Positions 1 through 6,045 of a stretch of DNA of 13,986 bases are shown here, one piece after another. The notes under the pieces are model-generated. The model had not been told where the DNA came from, made no database searches, and worked only from the letters and a program-made list of their open reading frames with translations. A program made the translations under genes and the position numbers. The stretch is from Firmicutes bacterium UBA2595 (GTDB taxonomy: Bacteria; Bacillota; Thermincolia; Thermincolales; UBA2595), in contig DDKP01000058.1 in assembly GCA_002339745.1 (NCBI GenBank), forward strand, positions 7,262-21,247, in the 5' to 3' direction. How positions within the stretch are numbered: the stretch's first letter is position 1; the number at the start of each line of letters is the position of its first letter.

Positions 1-662
1 TTGTATACGCCATAGAAAACAGTTTAAAGAACTGCGAAGTATGCCACTTGCAAGCAAGCCATGAGCAATTGCATGCCATAACCTATCTTGATGCCAAGTG
101 CACCACGTGCCATATAAATAGCCTAACCCAGGAGCACTTAAACAACCCGAAAACACAGACAGATCCGGTTACAGGCCAGCCAAAGCCCTGGACCTGCAAC
201 ACCTGCCATAACAGCGCCAGACTTGAAGTTACCTGGGCTATTCAATCAGGTGACATGAACTGCTCTGCTTGCCACCCTACCGCACACGGCATTAACCTGG
301 CTTACCAGGTTCCGTCGGATATACCCAGGTACGGCGGGTATATGTGGTCAACACCGATAGATGCCCGCATTTTCAACGGTGAATCATGGGTGCCTGCTGA
401 ATTCCTGCTGGGAGGGAAGATTCTTATTTCTAACCGCCGCACAGATGTAACCGGTGATGCAGTATGGACATTATATCAAACTGAAATGGCTGCCAACGGC
501 TGGACCCTGGTTTCAGATCCACCGGCTGCAGGAACTAATTTCTTCAATGAGACCTTTACTAAAGGGACACGTAAGGTGTTGATCTGGTTCTATGGCGGAG
601 AAGGCCATACCGCTTCACCTGTACTAGCTGCAGGTTACCGGATAGAAATCCTGTATAAGTAA
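1..662 (+). CDS. Multiheme c-type cytochrome, C-terminal part (5' end outside window)
   Basis: The frame is open from the left edge, so the gene begins upstream; a TTG at 48 is internal and not the start. Four haem-attachment motifs lie in this one frame: CEVCH (33-47), CTTCH (99-113), CNTCH (195-209) and CSACH (261-275). The last is followed by PTAHG, so a nearby His could act as an axial ligand. From about 300 the protein changes to a haem-free region of about 120 residues, rich in Trp, Tyr and Gly, with the pattern VWTLYQTEMAANGWTL then a short beta-rich tail. This resembles small alpha/beta domains at the ends of secreted Firmicutes proteins, but I cannot name the family. CxxCH proteins mature outside the cytoplasmic membrane, so a surface electron-transfer role is inferred. 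It converges on the pilus operon, whose first gene also encodes a CxxCH protein. Haem sites are certain; the total haem number and partner are unknown. Confidence 0.88.
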   Translation, partial: VYAIENSLKNCEVCHLQASHEQLHAITYLDAKCTTCHINSLTQEHLNNPKTQTDPVTGQPKPWTCNTCHNSARLEVTWAIQSGDMNCSACHPTAHGINLAYQVPSDIPRYGGYMWSTPIDARIFNGESWVPAEFLLGGKILISNRRTDVTGDAVWTLYQTEMAANGWTLVSDPPAAGTNFFNETFTKGTRKVLIWFYGGEGHTASPVLAAGYRIEILYK

Positions 663-673
663 ACTGTGTATTC

Positions 674-706
674 AAGGAGAGCAGCTTTTACTGCTGCTCT
701 CCTTTT
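674..706 (+). terminator. Rho-independent terminator after the multiheme cytochrome
   Basis: A perfect 12-bp stem (674-685 with 693-704, left arm AAGGAGAGCAGC) encloses a 7-nt loop and runs into TTTT. It begins 11 nt after the cytochrome stop codon, so it ends that transcript. Confidence 0.9.
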
Positions 707-739
707 CCAATCAGTTATGAAAAACGGATGTGATTCGCA

Positions 740-1147
740 TTGAGGCGGCCAGTACGACATTTTAATTATTGCCTGTCCTTTACCCTTACCCTTTGGCTGG
801 CTTTAGTCACCGGTGTAAACGCGGATTCATTCGATCCGGAAGCCAAAGTTACCAGGGCCCATTTGGCAGTGATGGCAGCAAGGGCTTTGGGATTGGAATA
901 CCCTCAGGTAACAGGAATGGTGGATACCGGCTGTTCTGTTACAGTCAACGGTATTCCGGCGGCTGTTGAGCCTTCAGGTAGGTTTGTCGCGGATGTGGCG
1001 CTGGCAGTCGGGGGCAACACTTTGACCATAAAAGCCTTTGACTCCTCGGGCAGCATAGCTTTATTTGATGTTTTTATTAGATTTTCTGAATTAAATCCTT
1101 CACTTTTGCTGCAATTTCATCTCTCACTTGTCGGAACAGAGTCATAA
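740..1147 (+). pseudogene. Truncated surface-protein fragment: signal peptide, partial SLH, Ig-like domain
   Basis: The frame reads as a signal peptide (a basic start, a hydrophobic stretch around CLSFTLTLWLALVTG, a possible cut after VNA), then only the second half of an S-layer homology repeat (FDPEAKVTRAHLAVMAARAL). It then reads as a nearly complete Ig-like domain of the type seen in glucodextranase-B-like repeats: VTVNG, GRFVADVAL, then NTLTIKAFDSSG. Right after this domain, at about 1077, the frame enters the complement of arsC and ends there at 1147, so the last 24 or so residues are antisense arsC sequence. The putative TTG start has no clear ribosome site. SLH repeats usually come in threes as wall anchors, so a half repeat directly behind a signal peptide points to internal deletion. 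I read it as a decayed, 3'-truncated surface-protein gene; a short expressed protein is not excluded. Confidence 0.6.
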
Positions 1148-1493
1148 TTTCTTCTTCATTACCTACTGCCTTTGCGGGGTCAGGCAGGTTCCAATGTTCG
1201 CGCCTGACACCCGGAGGTGTGATAGGGCATTTGTCATTTGCATCACCACAAAGAGTAATTACGTAGTCACTGTTATTTAGAATTTCCTGGTTAATCAAAT
1301 CCGAAGTTTGGTTCGAAATGTCGATTCCGGCTTCAGCCATGACCTTGACGGCTAAGGGATTTAAACCGTGAGCCTCAATCCCTGCGCTGTAAACATTGAC
1401 CTTTTCGGCAGCCAAGTGCCTGGCGAACCCTTCGGCCATCTGGCTGCGGCAGGAGTTACCGGTACACAAAAAGTAGATGGTTGGTTTTTTCAT
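1077..1493 (-). CDS. arsC: Arsenate reductase, thioredoxin-coupled (LMW-phosphatase fold)
   Basis: The 138-residue product closely matches the Bacillus/Staphylococcus ArsC family, which reduces arsenate to arsenite using a three-cysteine relay regenerated by thioredoxin. The P-loop CTGNSCRS holds the nucleophile Cys10 and Cys15. Cys82 and Cys89 sit in the LCGDANDKC segment, exactly spaced for the relay, and DPA near residue 105 supplies the general acid. SAGIEAHGLNP and REHW are other family hallmarks. The ATG at 1493 gives MKKPTIYFLC; the frame stays open upstream, but those codons overlap the AGGAGG ribosome site. The site lies 15 nt before the ATG, which is rather far. No arsR, arsB, acr3 or thioredoxin gene is in the window, so it is an orphan. 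Its 3' end overlaps the convergent surface-protein remnant. Function is firm by family; plain tyrosine phosphatases lack the Cys82/Cys89 pair. Confidence 0.95.
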   Translation of the reverse strand: MKKPTIYFLCTGNSCRSQMAEGFARHLAAEKVNVYSAGIEAHGLNPLAVKVMAEAGIDISNQTSDLINQEILNNSDYVITLCGDANDKCPITPPGVRREHWNLPDPAKAVGNEEEIMTLFRQVRDEIAAKVKDLIQKI

Positions 1494-1865
1494 TAGATAA
1501 GTAATCAACCTCCTTTTGAAATGTTTTAACTTCAGTTTAGAATTTCCGGTCCTTTGTATCAAGGGTCTTAGCTTAGTATTTACAAAAATATAATGCGGAT
1601 TTAACATAGTAAAAATATATCCTAAACAGGGCTAATTAATTAAATAAACTTTACATGTAACCGCTAAAATATAATTAACAGATTTCGCTAAATTAATTTA
1701 GTTCCAATAAGTTGAGGTTTTTAGTATCATGAATTACATGAGAATACACTCCCCGAAAAAATGCTAGATCTTTAATTAATTTAGACAATATTAAAGTAGG
1801 CCTTTTGAAAAGGCTGTACAGTGTTAACATAGCTTTTCAGATAAGTATGGACTCCTACTTTAATT
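1494..1865. other. AT-rich non-coding gap between arsC and the transposase remnant
   Basis: I see no convincing gene here. The stretch must hold the arsC promoter, but no well-spaced -35/-10 pair stands out on the minus strand. It has several short palindromes: TTACATGTAA (1651-1660), a perfect 14-bp CTAAATTAATTTAG (1688-1701), and GCCTTTTGAAAAGGC (1800-1814). AATTAATTTAG occurs twice in direct orientation (1691-1701 and 1774-1784). High A+T makes some of these likely by chance. Confidence 0.5.
1790..1864. repeat. 11-bp inverted repeat pair flanking small palindromes
   Basis: ATTAAAGTAGG at 1790-1800 is matched perfectly, inverted, by CCTACTTTAAT at 1854-1864, directly beside the stop codon of the transposase remnant at 1866. 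Between the arms lie the palindromes GCCTTTTGAAAAGGC, CTGTACAG and GTTAAC. It could be part of an insertion-sequence end or a structured leftover. No function can be assigned from the sequence alone. Confidence 0.4.
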
Positions 1866-2042
1866 TCAAGTAGCAAAAGCACAATAAATTCGCTTAAATG
1901 TCGAAAACCAAGGCGAGTATCGACCAAAGCCCAATTTATATTTTCTGGCATGATAAACCAATCTTGATGCTAAGGTAATCAGGTTTTGAATAACGGTACG
2001 AATTCGCCTGCGCTGAACTTTTTTCTTCAGGGGTGCATCGGG
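1866..2042 (-). mobile_element. C-terminal remnant of an IS transposase (IS1380-like, DDE type)
   Basis: Minus-strand codons from 2042 down to the TGA at 1866-1868 give 58 residues that look like a transposase C-terminus: KKKVQRRRIRTVIQNLITLA, then SRLVYHARKYKLGF, then SPWF and FKRIY. A basic R-rich start, a helical LASRLVYHARK segment and a closing aromatic SPWF motif resemble the tail of IS1380-family (DDE group 1) transposases. A stop codon in frame at 2043-2045 and a pstS-like fragment on the other strand mark where the upstream part was lost. The catalytic DDE residues would lie in the missing part, so this cannot be active. The family call is from pattern memory and is moderate; that it is a transposase-like tail is more secure. 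Confidence 0.55.
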
Positions 2043-2336
2043 TTAATTTGCAGTGTTTTCAAGGCTTTCAAGGTCTCAACTGTCAAACTCGGGATTGGCT
2101 GCGGAAAAACAGATAAGCCGGCTGGAGTTGACCAGACGAAGGAACAGAAAAGCGTTTCTAAATTGAACGGGACCGTAAAAGTGGCAGGGTCAACATCAGT
2201 CCAGCCGTTAGCCGAAGAGCTGGCTGAGGGATTTATGAAGAATAACCCTGGGGTGAATGTAAGCGTACAGGGTGGGGGTTCCAGCGCGGGAATTGAAGGT
2301 GCTAACACGAAAAACTCTGTATATAAAAGCCCTTGA
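1986..2336 (+). pseudogene. pstS: Truncated phosphate ABC transporter substrate-binding protein (PstS-like)
   Basis: Residues 61-104 of this frame (2166-2297) read NGTVKVAGSTSVQPLAEELA, then EGFMKNNPGV and VQGGGSSAGI. These are the N-terminal hallmarks of PstS, including the GSTSV and GGGSSAGI loops that contact phosphate. PstS normally runs to about 270-300 residues; here similarity stops after SSAGI and a TGA follows within 14 codons, so over 70% is missing. The part before residue 61 is also damaged: a GIGCGKTDK stretch recalls a lipoprotein Cys (near 2100), but no proper signal peptide or lipobox precedes it. The first 20 or so codons of the frame overlap the transposase remnant on the other strand. 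A non-functional remnant is the best reading. No pstC, pstA or pstB lies nearby. Confidence 0.8.
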
Positions 2337-2363
2337 TTAAGCTAAATAAATCAAGGGCTTTTT
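2325..2363. terminator. Bidirectional terminator between the pstS remnant and the pilus operon
   Basis: A perfect 14-bp stem (2325-2338 with 2349-2362, left arm AAAAGCCCTTGATT) encloses a 10-nt loop. The plus strand ends in TTTTT. On the minus strand the stem also ends in TTTT, and the hairpin begins 14 nt after the pilO stop. It therefore most likely ends the 10-kb pilus operon and can also stop the pstS-side transcript. Confidence 0.85.
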
Positions 2364-2376
2364 GTTAATTCTATGA

Positions 2377-2871
2377 TTATTGGCCTGCATAGAGGGTCAA
2401 TCTTAAAGTAAGCTTTAAGGTTTGACCTTGGGGCACTGCCTGCCAGCTGGAATAGGCAAATAACCTGGACTGGTTTTCTATATTTTTCAGGAAGTCTGAA
2501 ATCCCTTGTTTTTCCCCTTCCAGGGCCAGGTTCAGGTCTACAGAACTAAGGTCGCCGTTTTTGCGGGGAATATCCTGGCTGACCTGGACAATCCTCACTT
2601 TGTGCTCAGAAGCCAATTTATCAAGGTGGTTCAGGAAATCCTCACTTTCCAATTGTGGCGGCACCTTCTTTTGGGGTTTTCCAGAAGATTGGGTAACCCT
2701 GTTCTTCATAATGATATCCTGGGCTTGGTCTTTCAGGCCTTGATTTAACGTTTTTTCAGCTTTCAAATTAACGGACAGGGGAAGATAAATAAGGAAGAAC
2801 ATTACAAGGATTTCCACAGCTAGGATAGCAGAAAGTATCTTGGAGTTTTTAAAAAAAGCGGGCAGGTTAAT
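2377..2871 (-). CDS. pilO: Type IV pilus inner-membrane alignment protein PilO
   Basis: PilO pairs with PilN to link the cytoplasmic PilM-motor side to the assembling pilus. The last gene of the operon encodes a single N-terminal membrane helix (ILSAILAVEILVMFFLIYLP), a short linker, and a soluble C-terminal domain with FLNHLDKLA, VDLNLALEGE and ISDFLKNIE, the usual PilO ferredoxin-like pattern. A start at the first conventional codon (GTG at 2817) would cut into the membrane helix. Reading upstream in frame adds the basic lead MNLPAFFKNSK and completes the helix. The only start-like codon at the right distance from a ribosome site (AGTGGTGA, 6 nt away) is ATT at 2869-2871, giving 164 residues and a 14-nt gap to pilN. 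I favour the ATT start; GTG at 2817 (146 residues) is the fallback. PilO identity rests on position and fold pattern as much as on sequence. Confidence 0.82.
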   Translation of the reverse strand: MNLPAFFKNSKILSAILAVEILVMFFLIYLPLSVNLKAEKTLNQGLKDQAQDIIMKNRVTQSSGKPQKKVPPQLESEDFLNHLDKLASEHKVRIVQVSQDIPRKNGDLSSVDLNLALEGEKQGISDFLKNIENQSRLFAYSSWQAVPQGQTLKLTLRLTLYAGQ

Positions 2872-2885
2872 GGCTAATCACCACT
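2872..2885 (-). promoter_or_regulatory. Ribosome binding site supporting an ATT start for pilO
   Basis: The minus strand reads AGTGGTGATTAGCC immediately before ATT-AAC-CTG. GGTGA pairs with the 16S tail and lies 6 nt from the ATT. No ATG, GTG or TTG occurs in the pilO frame between the preceding in-frame stop and 2817. Confidence 0.5.
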
Positions 2886-3386
2886 TTATATAGAACCTTG
2901 CAGTTCAAACTGATAGTTGCCAGGCGCGGTTTCCTGAATGAATTTTACTGATAAGTTTTTAAAGCCGGGGTAATCCTTGAGTTTGGCGGTATAGTCAGTT
3001 ATTTGCCGGTTTGAAACAGCGGTTCCGGATATTATTACATTCCGTGATTCAAGCTGGGTAATTCTGATGATCTTTAAACCTTCAGGTATTTCGGTAAAGA
3101 TTTTGTTAAGTAAAGCTGATACTTCAGGATTCGTACCAGCAACAGTATTAATTAATGCCTCTAGATTTGAGGTGTTTACTGACTGAGGGGCGGTACCGGA
3201 CAGTTTTTTCAGCGCTTCCCGGCGGGATTCGTTTTCCGCTCTGATTGTTGAGAGCTGATAGTTTAAAAACAGTGAATAAACCAGGAACCCGAATAGAATA
3301 ATCAATATCAAGCCAATAAGATAAAGGTAGATATTTTTGTTCCTGTGCTGGCGATAAGAATCAGGTAACAGGTTGATGTCTCTCAT
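2886..3386 (-). CDS. pilN: Type IV pilus inner-membrane alignment protein PilN
   Basis: PilN has a short cytoplasmic tail that docks into PilM, one membrane helix, and an outer domain that pairs with PilO. The 166-residue product starts MRDINLLPDSYR; INLLP is the conserved PilM-binding motif. A membrane helix spans about residues 19-43 (around LIGLILIILFGFLVYSLFL), followed by a predicted coiled region (TIRAENESRREALKKL) and a ferredoxin-like domain with LLNKIFTEIPEGLKI. The ATG overlaps the pilM stop by 4 nt (ATGA), so the two are translationally coupled. This also fits the direct PilM-PilN contact known in Thermus and Pseudomonas. Length is close to the family norm. Confidence 0.93.
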   Translation of the reverse strand: MRDINLLPDSYRQHRNKNIYLYLIGLILIILFGFLVYSLFLNYQLSTIRAENESRREALKKLSGTAPQSVNTSNLEALINTVAGTNPEVSALLNKIFTEIPEGLKIIRITQLESRNVIISGTAVSNRQITDYTAKLKDYPGFKNLSVKFIQETAPGNYQFELQGSI

Positions 3387-4387
3387 AGTGAACCCTCCCT
3401 CATTGACAATCCCAGGGCAAGGCTCAATGAATGGCCATAAGCCGTGGCTTTTGAGTTGGCTTCAGGAGAGATATGGAAAGCCGGGACTGGATTTAGGACT
3501 TCTACTACTGTATTAAGTTCTTCCTCCAGCAGCTCATCCAGGCCCCTAAGTTTGGCCAGGCCGCCGACCAGGACGATTCCGGCAGTGTCCTGGTCGCGGT
3601 TCTGAACCTCATAAAACTGTATAGATCTTTTTATTTCCTGCATAAATTTTCCAACAAAGGACTTTAGGAAAGGGTTTTCCCTGACATCTGTATTTTGTTT
3701 ATATGGTACTGACTCCAGTTCGTGTCCGCCAAAGGGGATGACCCGGTAAAAATACAGCTTTTTGTGCCGAAAGAAGTTTAGGCTGGTATAATGCTGGCCA
3801 AGGTCTGCCAGCATTACGGTACTTGTATCCCAACTGTTCCGGAGGCCTTTGTCGGAATCGCTTATTTTATTTAATGAATTAATCAGACGAGCAATGGCTA
3901 AAGGTTCTATATCAACGACACTGGGTATTAAACCGGCATCCCTGATACATGAACAGTAAGCTTCTATTATTGCTTCCTCTGCTGCAACGATCATTACCTG
4001 TTGAGTACCGTCTTCACTCCCCAGGATTTGAAAGTCGAAAACAGCTTTGCCGGTGAAGGGGAGGTTTTTTGAAAGCTCCCACTTTAGAGCCTCCCTGGTT
4101 TCATCTTCAGTCATCAATGGCAGCTGCAGGTAACGGATAACCACATTTAACGGGTTAACCGAGAAAAATACTGTTTTGCTGGTGCAGTTTCCATCTGTAA
4201 CAGCTTTTTTTATAGCTTTTGTGAGTTCAGCCGGTTTAGCCACCCGGCCGTTTACTATGGTTCCATCCGGTGGAGAAGAAACCCCGATTCTGTTTAAAAC
4301 CCGCCGACAGCCCTTTTTTTCTATTTCCACGGCCCTGACAGATGTTGTGCCTATATCAAGCCCGATATGATTTTTACTGCCAAACAT
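3383..4387 (-). CDS. pilM: Type IV pilus actin-like ATP-binding protein PilM
   Basis: PilM is a cytoplasmic actin/FtsA-fold protein that binds the PilN tail and couples the motor to the membrane complex. The 334 residues show the phosphate-1 loop GLDIGTTSVRAVEI (9-22), a second nucleotide segment LADLGQHYTSLNFF (193-206) and the adenosine motif IVLVGGLAKLRGL (271-283). EDETREALKWE and VVDIEPLA are typical of PilM_2 proteins. The ATG at 4387 follows AGGAGG by 7 nt, the strongest ribosome site in the operon. The 36-nt gap to the preceding pilin gene is the longest gap inside the operon, without a visible terminator. Assignment is secure. Confidence 0.95.
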   Translation of the reverse strand: MFGSKNHIGLDIGTTSVRAVEIEKKGCRRVLNRIGVSSPPDGTIVNGRVAKPAELTKAIKKAVTDGNCTSKTVFFSVNPLNVVIRYLQLPLMTEDETREALKWELSKNLPFTGKAVFDFQILGSEDGTQQVMIVAAEEAIIEAYCSCIRDAGLIPSVVDIEPLAIARLINSLNKISDSDKGLRNSWDTSTVMLADLGQHYTSLNFFRHKKLYFYRVIPFGGHELESVPYKQNTDVRENPFLKSFVGKFMQEIKRSIQFYEVQNRDQDTAGIVLVGGLAKLRGLDELLEEELNTVVEVLNPVPAFHISPEANSKATAYGHSLSLALGLSMREGSL

Positions 4388-4423
4388 CTTTTTCCTCCTA
4401 TGGAATTGCTGCCGCTGTATTTT

Positions 4424-4942
4424 TTAATATTCCCGCCAGCCTGTAATTATGTAATCCTTTAAAGGTGAATCCGGGTCGTCCTGGCCGTTCCTTATAATAG
4501 CCTCAATAACCTTTTTGGTTTTAGTTACTGAATAGGTTCCCCGGGCTATTATTACGATATTAACCTGGTTCCGGTAAAGTTCGATCTCAACATCACCGAT
4601 TTTTTTACCGGTCGAATTATCAGTTATAGTCAGGTTCTCGTAGTTACCGGTTAAAGGATTATCATCAAAACGATAATGATTGGCGCCGATATTCTTAAGA
4701 TACTCACAGTCTTGCAGACTGCGTTCGCGGAGTTCATAAATAATCCTGTTGATGCCGGCCTCGGCAAGGTAACTGGCCTGCCACTGGGCATAGTCGTTAA
4801 CACCCATTTGGAATTCTGTGGCGGCAAAAACCCCGTAACCAAGGGCCAGAATAGACAAAAAGACCACAAGGGATATGGCTAAGATAAGGGCAGAACCACG
4901 TTCGTCTTTTATTAGCAAAGTTACCGTTTTTTTTAGAGACAA
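4424..4942 (-). CDS. Minor pilin, PilX/GspK-like (no Glu5)
   Basis: This 172-residue product starts at TTG 4942, 8 nt behind GGGGAGG. Its N-terminus, KDERG then SALILAISLVVFLSILALG, is a prepilin leader of 16 residues with cleavage expected after Gly, followed by the PilX_N-type hydrophobic helix. The fifth residue of the mature protein is Leu, not the near-universal Glu. That matches GspK and PilX-type pilins, which sit at the pilus tip and need no Glu5 to pair with the subunit ahead. QASYLAEAGINRIIYELR is a typical PilX segment. It comes last in a GspH-I-J-K-like series, 5 nt behind the PilW-like gene. Role as tip initiator is inferred from this order and the missing Glu. Confidence 0.85.
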   Translation of the reverse strand: MSLKKTVTLLIKDERGSALILAISLVVFLSILALGYGVFAATEFQMGVNDYAQWQASYLAEAGINRIIYELRERSLQDCEYLKNIGANHYRFDDNPLTGNYENLTITDNSTGKKIGDVEIELYRNQVNIVIIARGTYSVTKTKKVIEAIIRNGQDDPDSPLKDYIITGWREY

Positions 4943-4947
4943 TCCGG

Positions 4948-6045
4948 TTACCTCCCCTGGAATTTTACGCTTGAGTTAAGAGTATAGGAACGGTTTTTTT
5001 CTTTCTCTGGGTCACCAAATGTTAATTCAATGTCCACCACTGGGTCCGGTTCTTTTTTTACTACGTTGAACTTACCGACATTGTCGGCAACTTCTATCGC
5101 CGGTTCTTCATTTTTTTTGTAATACAGTCGTTTATCTTGGCGGTAATATTTATACGAATTATAGAAAATTTTAAAGTTTGTCCAGGTTACAGCTGCATTA
5201 TCTGAACCATCGGATTCAAGTCCTAGCCTTACGTAAGCAAGATTATTGCCGGCAACCCAGCCGTATTCATTGCCATTGATACTGCGGAGGCCATCTCTGG
5301 GTCTTTCTATTCTGTCCAACAACTTGTTATCAAGGTAAATTGAGATAAAATGGGATGATTCATTGTATCCCTTGGGTTCAAGCCCCAATCGCAGAATGTG
5401 TTCTTTGTTTATATCAATATTTTCAGCGTGTGTCCAAACGGTTCCTGTCTGACCGTAAACATTTTCCACAACACTCAAATTGCCGTATCCATCAAGCTTA
5501 ACACCAGCATAGTTATTGTAATTGGGTGTCGTGACCTCATTTTCAGTCTTAGGGCCAATCAGGTGAATGAAAGCGGCACTTCCGGGTTTAACGAAAGAAG
5601 CATTTAATAGAGCTTCCACTTGGATGTGACCATTGGTGGTTGGTTTTATCAACGCATAAGGGGCAATGGTCTCCTGGTAAACAATTCCGGCTACTCCTGG
5701 GGCCTCTAAAGTGAGTGAATCTCTGGGCGGTTTAACCTTAAAATTCCAAAAGCGGTCATCATCAAAACTGTTAACAAGCTTACCATCGGTCAGCACATCA
5801 AGATAATTGCCCTCGTCATTAACATCTATATCGAAACCGTTTCTCACCATTTTGGTTATTTTCTGCATTACAAGCCTTCCCTGGTCCTGGTTGTTGGCGT
5901 AGTCCTCTCCCCATAAATATGAACTCAGGGAGTAGTCGTAAACGGCATAAAGGGTCACGATAATTAAACTCAGGATTAATACTGCCGCCATAACTTCGAC
6001 CAGGGTTAAACCCTTAGTGTTATCCATGAAATGTTTAATCTTCAT
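4948..6045 (-). CDS. Minor pilin, PilW/GspJ-like, with nested beta-sandwich domain
   Basis: The 365-residue product has the leader MKIKHFMDNTKG, cleavage before LTLVEV (Glu5 present), and a hydrophobic helix to about residue 38. A PilW/GspJ-like core follows (DQGRLVMQKITKMVRNGFDI) to about residue 92. It resumes at about 298 with YYRQDKRLYYKK and then EVADNVGKFNV, the usual pilin beta-strands. Between them, residues 93-296 form a separate unit: FDDDRFWNF near its start, IQVEALLNASF, then HFISIYLDNKLLDR, YVRLGLESDGSD and WTNFKIFYN near its end. This strand pattern and closing WTNFKIFYN look like concanavalin/LamG-like jelly rolls. Such modules bind sugars or proteins in modular pilins of other bacteria, so an adhesin role at the pilus tip is inferred. 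The ATG overlaps the upstream stop by one base (TAATG). The pilin call is secure; the inserted fold is from pattern only. Confidence 0.88.
   Translation of the reverse strand: MKIKHFMDNTKGLTLVEVMAAVLILSLIIVTLYAVYDYSLSSYLWGEDYANNQDQGRLVMQKITKMVRNGFDIDVNDEGNYLDVLTDGKLVNSFDDDRFWNFKVKPPRDSLTLEAPGVAGIVYQETIAPYALIKPTTNGHIQVEALLNASFVKPGSAAFIHLIGPKTENEVTTPNYNNYAGVKLDGYGNLSVVENVYGQTGTVWTHAENIDINKEHILRLGLEPKGYNESSHFISIYLDNKLLDRIERPRDGLRSINGNEYGWVAGNNLAYVRLGLESDGSDNAAVTWTNFKIFYNSYKYYRQDKRLYYKKNEEPAIEVADNVGKFNVVKKEPDPVVDIELTFGDPEKEKNRSYTLNSSVKFQGR

Noticed and set aside
1500..1620. ArsR-type operator before arsC
   Set aside because: CCTTTGTATCAAGG near 1549-1565 is only a weak 4-bp-arm inverted repeat and no arsR gene is present.
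1781..1951. Minus-strand 56-codon open frame starting MPENINWALVDTRL
   Set aside because: It lies out of frame with the transposase tail on the same strand, has no ribosome site and resembles no family I know; probably a chance frame.
2027..2308. Minus-strand 93-codon frame and many others inside pil genes and asnB
   Set aside because: They are antisense or out-of-frame shadows of recognised genes, without ribosome sites or family motifs.
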